From the NCBI GenBank assembly GCA_046297395.1, contig JBKCNM010000082.1, forward strand, positions 1 to 31,528: DNA of 31,528 nt, written 5' to 3'. The DNA comes from JBEICQ01 sp046297395 (GTDB taxonomy: Bacteria; Bacteroidota; Bacteroidia; UBA4408). Below, piece by piece: positions 24,379 through 31,528 of the stretch. The translations under genes and the position numbers were made by a program. Numbering within the stretch: position 1 is the stretch's first letter; every line of letters begins with the position of its first letter. Under the pieces are notes generated by a model. The model saw nothing but the letters and a program-made list of their open reading frames with translations. It made no database searches and was not told the origin of the DNA.

Positions 24379-25046
24379 TTATTCTCTGCTTGCATTTTGC
24401 CCTACAGGCAGCCGGCATAGAAAATCCCTCACCCATGCTCGATAGTTTAAAAACCAAATTATCGATGGTGAAAGATTATAGTGCAGATGTAAAAATTTCA
24501 CTCAATGTAAGTTTCATCCGAATTCCGGTAAGAACTGCGAAGGTGTTTTACAAAAAACCCGACAAGGTGAGAATCAAGAGTCCTGCCTTTGTGATGTTAC
24601 CCAAAAAAGGCATCAACTTTAAGATGCAGGAATTGTTGGAGAAGCCGCACACAGCAGTATGGATTAAGCGTGAAAAGAAAAGAGGGATTTGGTGTGAAGT
24701 GGTAAAAATTATTCCGCTCGAAGATCATCCCGAAGTGATTGTTGCCACTGCATGGATAGACAGGTTGCAAAACCGCCTGGTTGCATTGGATGCCAACACG
24801 AGGGAAAACGGCAATTTCATGGTTCATTTTTCCTATGCGGCCCGGCCCGATGCCTACGATTTACCCGCCATGCTCGAATTTACCTTCGATGTAAACAAAA
24901 TGTCGCTTCCTATGGGCATCACCGGTGAGTTCGACAGCGAGGCAAGAAAACCCGGGGGAAAAGGCCCGGAGAAAGCCACACTCACCCTCAAGTATTCCCA
25001 ATATGTAGTGAACCAGGGAATCAGTGATGCTGTTTTTAGGGAGTAA
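24345..25046 (+). CDS. LolA-like outer-membrane lipoprotein carrier family protein
   Basis: This 233-residue protein has a signal peptide (about 1-23) and a LolA/LolB-type half-barrel with strands such as ADVKISLNVSF, KVFYKKPDKVRIKSP and VVALDANTRENGNFMVHFSYA. LolA-like proteins carry hydrophobic envelope components across the periplasm. Compared with LolA (about 180-200 residues) it is longer, with a C-terminal segment rich in Lys and Gly. The ATG lies inside the permease gene, 34 nt before its end, so it is coupled to the ABC exporter. This suggests a lipid- or lipoprotein-moving system in the envelope, which is inference. Confidence 0.72.
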   Translation: MEISLKRYSLLIILCLHFALQAAGIENPSPMLDSLKTKLSMVKDYSADVKISLNVSFIRIPVRTAKVFYKKPDKVRIKSPAFVMLPKKGINFKMQELLEKPHTAVWIKREKKRGIWCEVVKIIPLEDHPEVIVATAWIDRLQNRLVALDANTRENGNFMVHFSYAARPDAYDLPAMLEFTFDVNKMSLPMGITGEFDSEARKPGGKGPEKATLTLKYSQYVVNQGISDAVFRE

Positions 25047-25073
25047 GGCGTATTTTTAAAAAAGACCTCTGGT

Positions 25074-25095
25074 TTTCAACAGGATTCGGTTGAAA
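25074..25095. promoter_or_regulatory. Inverted repeat upstream of the TPR-comA operon
   Basis: Perfect 7-bp arms TTTCAAC (25074-25080) and GTTGAAA (25089-25095) with an 8-nt spacer, centred about 54 nt upstream of the predicted transcription start. It could be an operator; no T-run follows, so it is not a terminator of the preceding gene. Confidence 0.35.
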
Positions 25096-25124
25096 GATTA
25101 ATCATTTTCCGAATGCTTATATCT

Positions 25125-25132
25125 TATCTTTG
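25125..25132 (+). promoter_or_regulatory. -7 element of the TPR-comA operon
   Basis: TATCTTTG matches TAnnTTTG exactly and lies 20 nt before the ATG at 25153. No TTG is present at the normal -33 distance, so the promoter may be weak or activator-dependent. Confidence 0.5.
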
Positions 25133-25152
25133 TACAAACGAATTAATACCCT

Positions 25153-26562
25153 ATGAATGCACCCAACAATGATTCACATGATAAAAAAATAAACAGGGGC
25201 TTGATTCATCGATTTGATGAAATGCTGAGGAATAACGAGCAATACTTTTTTGATGTACACGATTTTGAAGAGATTATCGACACCTACATGGAGGAGAAAA
25301 ATCCCAACAAAGCAGAGCAGGCCGGTTTGATTGCAGTTTCCCAGCATCCCAACGCTGTTTCTCTTCAGATTAAATTATCACAGGTTTTTGCCCACAACAA
25401 TGAGCTTAGTAAAGCGCAGCAGTTAATCGCCCGTGCATCGAGCACCGAACCTCATAATCCGGAGGTATTTATTACCCAGGGTGGCTTGTATGCCATGATG
25501 GGAGAATCGGAGAAAGCCATTGAGGCATACCTGAAAGCCCTTGAACTTGCCGAAAACAAGGATGAAGTGTATATGTTTATTGCCTTTGAATATGAAGGCC
25601 GCGAGGATTATGAGCAGGCTGCAGAATTTTTACGCAAGGCAATAAATGAAAATCACGAAAATGAATTTGCATTTTTTGAGTTGACCCATTGCTATCATGT
25701 AACCGGTAAGTTTGATGATGGCATCCTATTCTTTAATCAGTTCTTAGATGCTCACCCCTACTCCCCTACCGGCTGGTACAACCTTGGCATGTGCTATTTT
25801 CGAAAAGGAGATTTTGACGAGGCCCTGCATGCTTTCGACCTGGCGCTCGCCATTGACGAGGGATTTCTGGGTGCCATGTATTCCAAAGCCCAGTGCTATA
25901 CTGAGATGAGCATGTTTTCTGAAGCTCTTGAAATTTATTCCCAGCTGGGCGAAAGCGAAAATAAAGACGCCACCTTTTTCTTTCTGGTGGGTGATTGTTA
26001 CGAGAAAATGGAATTGTTTGAAACAGCGCTCAGGCACTACAATGAATCCATTGAATTGGATGAAGGAATGATAGAATCATGGGTGGGTAAAGCCGCCTGT
26101 CACCAATATCTGCAACAACATGAAGATGCACTGGAGGCAGCCATCGAAGCTACCGACATTGACCACAACCATGCCGAAGCCTGGCTGATTGCTGCAGAAT
26201 GCTATGCTGCATTGGGCGATATCAAGGCTGCAGAGCGCGCCTATCGCTCCTCTCTTTCCAACGATGCTGAAGATGTAGAAACCTGGCTTTCTTATGCTGA
26301 AACTTTCTTCTCCCAAGAAAAGATTGCCAAGTCTATTGAAATACTCAGAGAGGCTGTCCCGGCAAGCTTGGGTCACCATACCATCAAAACCCGACTTGCT
26401 GCTTATCTCTATCTCTCGGGAAAAAACAACGAGGCAGGCGAATACCTGTTTGAAGCCATGAGCGATAACCTGGCTTCTGCAAGTGAACTGTTTGAATATG
26501 CCAATCAATTGCAATACCATGCCGATGTGCTCTCGGTAATTGCTCATTTTAAAACGGCCTGA
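25153..26562 (+). CDS. Tetratricopeptide repeat protein
   Basis: This 469-residue protein is almost entirely TPR repeats from about residue 55 to the end, for example 'PEVFITQGGLYAMMGESEKAIEAYLKALELA', 'GWYNLGMCYFRKGDFDEALHAFDLALAI' and 'FFLVGDCYEKMELFETALRHYNESIEL'. No signal peptide or membrane segment is seen, so it is probably cytoplasmic and a protein-binding scaffold. Only one base separates its stop from the ATG of the ComA-like gene, implying one transcript. The partner bound by the repeats is unknown. Confidence 0.92.
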   Translation: MNAPNNDSHDKKINRGLIHRFDEMLRNNEQYFFDVHDFEEIIDTYMEEKNPNKAEQAGLIAVSQHPNAVSLQIKLSQVFAHNNELSKAQQLIARASSTEPHNPEVFITQGGLYAMMGESEKAIEAYLKALELAENKDEVYMFIAFEYEGREDYEQAAEFLRKAINENHENEFAFFELTHCYHVTGKFDDGILFFNQFLDAHPYSPTGWYNLGMCYFRKGDFDEALHAFDLALAIDEGFLGAMYSKAQCYTEMSMFSEALEIYSQLGESENKDATFFFLVGDCYEKMELFETALRHYNESIELDEGMIESWVGKAACHQYLQQHEDALEAAIEATDIDHNHAEAWLIAAECYAALGDIKAAERAYRSSLSNDAEDVETWLSYAETFFSQEKIAKSIEILREAVPASLGHHTIKTRLAAYLYLSGKNNEAGEYLFEAMSDNLASASELFEYANQLQYHADVLSVIAHFKTA

Positions 26563-26563
26563 G

Positions 26564-27349
26564 ATGAATTTTTTACTCAATGACATTCCCTCCAGGCCTG
26601 AAAAGCCGAGGGAAAAAGGGCTTACTATGATGATGGACAAAGGCTTGGGACTGAACGAAGCTGCAAACTTTATCGAGTCGTCTGCACACCTTACCGACTT
26701 GGTGAAACTGGGATTTGGAACCTCCTATGTAACACCCAACCTGAAAGAAAAAATTCAACTATACAAGAAGGCCGGGCTCAAGGATTATCTGGGAGGGACG
26801 CTTTTTGAAGCTTTCGTGGTGCGTCGTCAGTTTGACGATTACCGCAAGTTGCTTGATACATACGGACTGGAAATGGCTGAAGTATCGGATGGATCCATCA
26901 CCATGCCTCATGATGAAAAATGCAAGTACATACAGACGCTTGCTTCACAGGTATGTGTGGTGAGTGAAGTGGGCTCCAAAGAAGAAGGTCTTATTATCTA
27001 CCCTGCCAAGTGGATTTCGATGATGAAAAAAGAATTACAGGCCGGTAGCTGGAAGGTGATTGCCGAAGCTCGTGAAAGCGGGACTGTTGGCATCTATCAC
27101 CGCGACGGAAAAACGCATACTCTGCTTGTAGATAAAATCAAAGGAAAAGTGCCACAAGAAAACATCATCTGGGAAGCACCTCAGAAATCTCAGCAAGTGT
27201 GGTTTATTCGGAACATGGGCAGCAATGTGAACCTGGGAAATATCGCACCCAATGATGTAATTTCCCTCGAAACACTGCGACTGGGTTTGCGTGGAGATAC
27301 CTTTTTTGAATTTCTACCCAAACAACCAAAAAAGGAAAAGAAAAAGTAA
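26564..27349 (+). CDS. Phosphosulfolactate synthase (ComA family)
   Basis: This 261-residue protein belongs to the ComA family, a TIM-barrel enzyme that adds sulfite to phosphoenolpyruvate to give phosphosulfolactate. Visible family segments are RPEKPREKGLTMMMDKG at 10-26, LKDYLGGTLFE, EVSDGSI, VVSEVGSK and EARESG, in the expected order. A long Lys-rich tail (KQPKKEKKK) ends the protein. ComA starts coenzyme M synthesis in methanogens; in bacteria it leads to sulfolactate or other sulfonates, and in Bacteroidota perhaps to sulfonolipid precursors, which is inference. The ATG 26564 follows the TPR stop by one base. An in-frame start at 26540 would overlap the TPR gene and adds no similarity. 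Confidence 0.9.
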   Translation: MNFLLNDIPSRPEKPREKGLTMMMDKGLGLNEAANFIESSAHLTDLVKLGFGTSYVTPNLKEKIQLYKKAGLKDYLGGTLFEAFVVRRQFDDYRKLLDTYGLEMAEVSDGSITMPHDEKCKYIQTLASQVCVVSEVGSKEEGLIIYPAKWISMMKKELQAGSWKVIAEARESGTVGIYHRDGKTHTLLVDKIKGKVPQENIIWEAPQKSQQVWFIRNMGSNVNLGNIAPNDVISLETLRLGLRGDTFFEFLPKQPKKEKKK

Positions 27350-27490
27350 ATCCGCTGCATTCATCAGGCCTTCGCTTGTTGAGCAAATTATTAAGGAATA
27401 AGTTTTGTCATAAAAGTTTCCATTGGCATTCTGCCTCGAAGGTTCAGCTCAAAAAAAGCGGTTCAACTTCTGCTTCAGTTAAAGTTCATT

Positions 27491-28570
27491 TTATCCCATG
27501 AGTTTCCGGCCCAAGGCAATGCCCGGCTGCTCTACCACCTTGTATATCAACCAGGCCAGAGAGTACACCAGAATCATTGACATGCCCAAGCCTCCCGCTT
27601 TACCAATCCATGAACCGGGCATGATACCTGTGAACCATGGAAGAATTTGTTGCAGCATGGGAAGATGGATAAGGTAAATGCTGTAGCTGATGCTACCCGT
27701 AAATGACAAGAAAACAGATGCGGATTTATACTTTCCTGATGGAAGATGGATTAGCCATTCAAAAAAGGCCATGCAGGCAAGAGTGGCAGGTATCTGCATA
27801 AAAAATGCAGAGAAAAAATAGCAGCGACTCAAAGCAAACAAAAGGTAGAACAAAAAAGCAAGTGTGAAGGGATACTTAAAAATTTTCTCTCCCTTGTGAT
27901 AAGCGGCAGCCATCCAAGCGCCACCGGCCCATACAAAAGCATAACAAAATACATTGGCGGAATAGGCCATCGAACGAAAAGAGGAGTAACATAAAACAAG
28001 CATCATAAGTACATACGGAATAACAAGCATGATCCATATTTTTTGGCCTCCGGAATGTTTAAAAAACATGATGTACAAGGGATAGAGCAGGTATAGATGC
28101 ACTTCGAGCGCAATGCTCCAATAACTCAGGTTGATAGAAAAAATGGTGTTGTCGTTCAGGTTGTGCAAAAAAAATAAATGATACAACAAATCCTTAAATC
28201 CTGATGCATGACCCTGTGGGGTAAGAAAAAAACACACAAGCACACATAGGAGATAGGCAGGATAGATGCGGAAGAAGCGTCTGCCAAAAAAGGCTGGTAC
28301 TGAAAAATTTTCCCGGTTACGGAGATAAATCAGATGAATTAAAAAACCACTGATGAGTAAAAAAAGATTCACTCCCATCCATCCTTGGCCGAGTGGATTT
28401 AAAAAAAGTACAAGAAATTTTGTATTACCAAGATCCAAAAAACCTTGATTAGGGAAGTGTACAATGTCGAATCCCGAAAAAAGAATTTGAAAAGCGTGAA
28501 AGAAAAACACCAAGAGGATGGCCACGCCCCTGGCTACATCGGCCTGATGGATATGTGTTTTATGAACCAC
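27491..28570 (-). CDS. Acyltransferase family 3 (OafA/YrhL-like) membrane protein
   Basis: This 359-residue protein has about ten transmembrane helices and the acyltransferase-3 signature, with VARGVAILLVFFFHAF near the N-terminus (an R/K-G...H arrangement), an FFGRRFFRIYPAY segment and the SISYSIYLIHLPML segment near the C-terminus. Such enzymes O-acylate surface polysaccharides, peptidoglycan or lipids at the inner membrane. The start is GTG 28570: a stop codon (TAA) lies directly upstream in frame and no ATG precedes the first helix. A promoter-like TTTG-N20-TACTTTG (28606-28576, minus strand) would place transcription almost at the GTG, so a leaderless message is possible. The lipid or glycan acceptor is unknown. 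Confidence 0.88.
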   Translation of the reverse strand: MVHKTHIHQADVARGVAILLVFFFHAFQILFSGFDIVHFPNQGFLDLGNTKFLVLFLNPLGQGWMGVNLFLLISGFLIHLIYLRNRENFSVPAFFGRRFFRIYPAYLLCVLVCFFLTPQGHASGFKDLLYHLFFLHNLNDNTIFSINLSYWSIALEVHLYLLYPLYIMFFKHSGGQKIWIMLVIPYVLMMLVLCYSSFRSMAYSANVFCYAFVWAGGAWMAAAYHKGEKIFKYPFTLAFLFYLLFALSRCYFFSAFFMQIPATLACMAFFEWLIHLPSGKYKSASVFLSFTGSISYSIYLIHLPMLQQILPWFTGIMPGSWIGKAGGLGMSMILVYSLAWLIYKVVEQPGIALGRKLMG

Positions 28571-28575
28571 TTATG

Positions 28576-28606
28576 CAAAGTACAAAAACTTTACACGGCC
28601 GGCAAA
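28576..28606 (-). promoter_or_regulatory. Possible promoter of the acyltransferase gene
   Basis: Minus strand TTTG (28606-28603), 20 nt, then TACTTTG (28582-28576). This is one base shorter than the consensus TAnnTTTG. The predicted start falls at or very near the GTG start codon at 28570. Confidence 0.35.
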
Positions 28607-28687
28607 GAAAGTCAGACCAAGATAAAATGGAACATCTCAGGGTAGGTATGCTGTTTCCTCAGCAGGGAGAATCTACAGGAACAGGCA

Positions 28688-29233
28688 TCAGGAGCGGGCG
28701 CCCTCTGCTTCAGTCTCTGCGGATCGTTGTCTTGCCAGGTCGAGCGCAAAATTGATAAACACCTTGCTCGCCGGAGTAAACACAAATCTTTCCTCCCCTG
28801 TTTTGGTGGCGATGTTGCGCTTGATTAAACCATTGCGAATAAGTTTACGCCTGCTTTCAGCATCCTTGAGCTGGTTGTTTGCTTTGATCAGTTCTTTATA
28901 AGTAGAATTTTCAAAGTACTCATCAATCTTATCCATTTCAAATTCGGCATACTGAAGTTCATCCATGAAATTTTTTCCATCTCTATCAAGTTCATAACAG
29001 AGAATGGCGAAAAAAATACTGATGTCGCGGCTCAGGTTTTCGGTGGTATCTGTTGATACCAAGTAGGCATACTCCTGGCTATATTTGAGTTCATAGCGAA
29101 AAGAAACCTTGAAAAAACTCGTGTAAAAGGATTCGTTTGCCTTTAACTCATCAAAATATTTGTCGCCGGCGAGGATAAATTTACCCCCCATGAGTGCCTC
29201 AACGATCTGTGTATGGTATTTCGGATACTCCAT
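28688..29233 (-). CDS. MukE/JetB-like condensin accessory protein
   Basis: This 181-residue protein has no signal peptide or membrane segment. It shows two winged-helix-like parts: the first around MEYPKYHTQIVEALMGGKFILAG, the second ending 'LIRNGLIKRNIATKTGEERFVFTPASKVF'. Size, position after a kleisin-like gene and this layout fit the MukE/MksE/JetB (DUF4194-like) subunit that binds the kleisin and regulates an SMC ATPase. Its ATG lies 35 nt inside the preceding gene, so the two are translationally coupled. The family match is based on pattern and context, not on any alignment. Confidence 0.62.
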   Translation of the reverse strand: MEYPKYHTQIVEALMGGKFILAGDKYFDELKANESFYTSFFKVSFRYELKYSQEYAYLVSTDTTENLSRDISIFFAILCYELDRDGKNFMDELQYAEFEMDKIDEYFENSTYKELIKANNQLKDAESRRKLIRNGLIKRNIATKTGEERFVFTPASKVFINFALDLARQRSAETEAEGARS

Positions 29234-30419
29234 GTGTATTGATTTTGATTTTTGGAACTTTTAGTGTGAAATCAGTGGTGGAAACTTTTCCGGGTTTTGC
29301 TCCTGCTTCTATATCGAGGTGCAAATCATCTTCGAACAAAAGACCTGTAAGAGAGAAAAACTTATCGGTCTCAACAAGCTGGTATTCGGAGCTGAGGGAA
29401 TCAGCACACCAATGAAAGAAATCTTCAACAGGCAATTCCTGCTGTAGCTTGCTTTTGTATTTGTCGCGGTCGAAAATCCATTTCTCCGCCGGTGCCTGTG
29501 GTTCATCAACAAAAACAGGCGCAGCATTGAGGTATTGCTCAAAAAACTCCTGGGTGTTCAGGTAGATATTAGACGAATAGGGGTACCCGCGTTCTGCCTT
29601 CAAAATTTCCGGAGTATCCACCTTGTATGGATTTTTAAGAAACTCAATCCAACCCGTGAGAATGGTGGATTCGGTTTTTATTCTTTCAATCAGAGGCAGC
29701 AGTTCGTTGGTGAGGATCTTGCTTTGTTTGAGCAGGTCATCATTTACCTGAACAAGCTGGTTGTAAAGTTTCTCAAAGCGTCCGCGGATGCTTTCGTCAG
29801 TATAAAGCAATCGTTTCTGATTTACATACTCCGAAATCTCATACAACTTATTGGCCACTGAATCATATTCATTTACATTGAGAATCTGATTGAGTGGAAC
29901 AATGTAGTATTCTATCCAAAAGCTTGCCTTGTGCACTTTCTCGCGATAGTCGATTTTTGCCACATTCGACTTCAGCTCCCTGGTCTCTGAGAGCAACTTG
30001 ATGGTGTTTTTTTCAACCAGCTCAACAAACTCTTTAATCTGTAGTGAAAGATCGGTGATGCGGTTTTGCAAAATGGTTTTTTCATCCAGCCCATGGCTTT
30101 CACGAATTTTACGGAACAGGGCTGAAATCGAATAATGATATTTCTGAATGGTTTCTGGCAAAAGAGGTTTAAATTCATTCAGCAGAAACTCCATGAGACT
30201 GTAAAACACCGAGTGAATTTCATAATCCTCATTCAACTCTCGAAGCACGCGGTACTCCAGCAACTGCGGAAGAATATCATGTCCGTGTTTTTTTCCTGTG
30301 AGTTGCATCAGTTCACGACTGATGTATCCTTTGTCGCGCTGAAGCGCAAACAAATCGAACAGGAGGTCGTGGTAATTCCACAAAAAATACAGGACCGTTT
30401 TGGGTTCAGCGTAGTTCAT
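29199..30419 (-). CDS. MukF/JetA-like kleisin subunit
   Basis: This 406-residue protein has an N-terminal winged-helix part (about 1-75, 'YFLWNYHDLLFDLFALQRDKGYISRELMQLTG'), a long helical and coiled-coil middle (about 95-250) and a C-terminal winged-helix-like part ('VEDFFHWCADSLSSEYQLVETDKFFSLTGLLFE'). This is the architecture of MukF/MksF/JetA kleisins, which bridge the heads of an SMC dimer. ATG 30419 follows the SMC stop by 5 nt; a TTG at 30428 would overlap it. The next gene starts inside its end. It is assigned by layout and neighbours; the sequence is too diverged for certainty by eye. Confidence 0.65.
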   Translation of the reverse strand: MNYAEPKTVLYFLWNYHDLLFDLFALQRDKGYISRELMQLTGKKHGHDILPQLLEYRVLRELNEDYEIHSVFYSLMEFLLNEFKPLLPETIQKYHYSISALFRKIRESHGLDEKTILQNRITDLSLQIKEFVELVEKNTIKLLSETRELKSNVAKIDYREKVHKASFWIEYYIVPLNQILNVNEYDSVANKLYEISEYVNQKRLLYTDESIRGRFEKLYNQLVQVNDDLLKQSKILTNELLPLIERIKTESTILTGWIEFLKNPYKVDTPEILKAERGYPYSSNIYLNTQEFFEQYLNAAPVFVDEPQAPAEKWIFDRDKYKSKLQQELPVEDFFHWCADSLSSEYQLVETDKFFSLTGLLFEDDLHLDIEAGAKPGKVSTTDFTLKVPKIKINTHGVSEIPYTDR

Positions 30420-30424
30420 GGCAA

Positions 30425-31528
30425 TCAAGCTTTGGAGGCTGTTGTTTCTTTTTCCTTGCCGGTCTTGGTCGGACTGCTGTACATCACATTCACCTGTTCA
30501 TTGAGGTTGATTTTGCCTTTGCCCGGATAGATGAAGTAGTACTTGTTGAAGCCCGGTACGGGATCGGGTGCCGCAAAAATCGGAATGAAGTGATGCTCCT
30601 TGCAGAACTTCACAAGCTCCGGACGGTTCTGCTTGTCGATGGTGGCCACCTCATCAATAAACAAGGTCACCCTGTTGTCGTGGTCGTGCACTGCCAAACG
30701 ATTGATCACGCTCATGATAATAACCAAGCGAATCATTCGGTCTGTTCCGTCGCTTTCAACCTGTGCAGCCAGGTCAACCACTTTTTCAGTGCCGCGAATG
30801 GTGATTCTCAATTCAAGATCAAATAGCTCGTCGAAACTTACTTTTCTTCCGCTGTCGAGATACTGGTTGAGAATCTGCAGGCTGTCACCCTGGTCAAAGT
30901 TGAGCATCATCTGTCCGTTGATTTCCTTGATGGATGAAATTCTCTTGAGTTCACCAAGGATTTTCTTGTTGTCGAGCAAATCAACTTTTAATGATTCAAT
31001 ATCAGAGATGCGGGTTCTGGATAAACCGGCATTAAATTGCTGATGAATAAATTCCCTAAACTCCTCGTATCGTTTAATGAGTGTAAATGCAGGATTGGCA
31101 AACTGCGTACTGATTGAGTTCAGCAATCCTTCAATGGATTTTTCTTTGTCGGACAAACAGGCAAGCTCATCTTCCACAAAGCGGATAAACTGATGTTCAT
31201 CGGCGAGATTGCTGCGCAATTTGTTTCTCAAAAATTCAAAAGCTTTGTCTTTAGATGCCTTCAAACTTCCCCTGTCGTTGAGTTGCATCTTTATTTTGTT
31301 GTAAAGCAACTCCAGGTCGTCATCTGTTTTGTGTGGAATGGTCTCCACTTCCAACACATCAACTTCCTCTTTCATATTGCGCAATTGCTGGAGGCGGTTC
31401 TGCAGTTTGTGCATTTCCTCACCAAGTTCCTGCAATTGAATTTCAAATTTGGAAATCTGCCTTGTCAGGTTCTTGAGTTGTTTGAGCAAATCATCTTTTT
31501 CGGCATGCAGCAACACCTGCACTTTCTC
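30425..31528 (-). CDS. SMC/MukB/JetC-like ATPase, C-terminal part (cut by window edge)
   Basis: The frame is open to the right window edge, so the N-terminal head (with Walker A), the hinge and most of the coiled coil lie outside; 367 residues are visible. A coiled coil (about the first 60 residues, Glu/Lys/Leu heptads) leads into an ATPase head. The ABC signature is replaced by SDGTDRMIRLVII (bases 30754-30716), and Walker B is VTLFIDEVATID with the catalytic Glu at 30652-30650. Then comes a D-loop-like 'VATIDKQNRPELV' and 'FIPIFAAPDPVPGFNKYYFIYPGKG', the order seen in MukB-like and Wadjet JetC heads. It is followed by the kleisin and MukE-like genes, with tight spacing. Confidence 0.72.
   Translation of the reverse strand, partial: EKVQVLLHAEKDDLLKQLKNLTRQISKFEIQLQELGEEMHKLQNRLQQLRNMKEEVDVLEVETIPHKTDDDLELLYNKIKMQLNDRGSLKASKDKAFEFLRNKLRSNLADEHQFIRFVEDELACLSDKEKSIEGLLNSISTQFANPAFTLIKRYEEFREFIHQQFNAGLSRTRISDIESLKVDLLDNKKILGELKRISSIKEINGQMMLNFDQGDSLQILNQYLDSGRKVSFDELFDLELRITIRGTEKVVDLAAQVESDGTDRMIRLVIIMSVINRLAVHDHDNRVTLFIDEVATIDKQNRPELVKFCKEHHFIPIFAAPDPVPGFNKYYFIYPGKGKINLNEQVNVMYSSPTKTGKEKETTASKA

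Noticed and set aside
28688..31528. Calling the cassette a classical type I Wadjet system
   Set aside because: Gene order differs, JetD is not visible, and subunits are too diverged for assignment by eye; it is reported instead as a MukBEF/MksBEF/Wadjet-like cassette.

Overview
The window is a piece of a Bacteroidota chromosome, most likely from the Chitinophagales/Sphingobacteriales part of the phylum; the exact placement is a guess. Evidence for the phylum: a C-terminal type IX secretion sorting domain, a TonB-dependent receptor paired with a DUF4249 lipoprotein, several promoters of the Bacteroidota type (TTG, about 19 nt, then TAnnTTTG), few clear Shine-Dalgarno sequences, and Bacteroidota-type IF-3, DUF3109, DUF6580, pirin and ComA proteins. 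No rRNA, tRNA, CRISPR array, insertion sequence or phage gene was seen, and no gap between genes exceeds 300 bases.

Layout. (1) 1-1697, + strand: the 3' end of a gene (possibly a DUF3536-type glycosidase) and a secreted GH13 alpha-amylase. (2) 1754-2992, + strand: an AT-rich pair, a Crp/Fnr-type regulator and a small outer-membrane beta-barrel protein, with a perfect FNR-like box between them. (3) 3209-6464, + strand: TonB-dependent receptor plus DUF4249 lipoprotein, an uptake pair. (4) 6516-8127, + strand: FkbM methyltransferase overlapping a DUF3109 protein, then rpmH (L34, 52 aa) as a compact unit with its own promoter and terminator. (5) 8204-9016, - strand: a second FkbM methyltransferase. 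(6) 9212-13074, - strand: a translation operon DUF6580-thrS-infC-rpmI-rplT with a strong promoter and a strong terminator. (7) 13277-15493, - strand: pirin and a double GNAT acetyltransferase. (8) 15732-21097, - strand: AraC regulator, a large PDZ/hydrolase/Asp-box protein and an M13 metallopeptidase lipoprotein; a hairpin-rich 240-bp spacer follows them. (9) 21156-22446, - strand: a type IX-secreted BP74-like protein and a PD-(D/E)XK nuclease-like protein. (10) 22637-25046, + strand: ABC ATPase, permease and LolA-like protein. (11) 25153-27349, + strand: TPR protein and phosphosulfolactate synthase (ComA). (12) 27491-28570, - strand: an acyltransferase. (13) 28688-31528, - strand: an SMC-type ATPase (cut by the window edge), a kleisin-like protein and a MukE-like protein, tightly overlapping.

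The most interesting candidate system is (13): a MukBEF/MksBEF/Wadjet-like three-gene cassette in the order ATPase-kleisin-MukE, unlike the usual kleisin-MukE-ATPase order, with no JetD/MksG nuclease on its downstream side and a degenerate ABC signature in the ATPase. Also notable are the PDZ-hydrolase-Asp-box fusion, the FNR-like box at a class II activator distance in front of the beta-barrel gene, an operator-like inverted repeat that brackets the -7 element of the araC-type gene, and the three-hairpin spacer at about 15585-15691.
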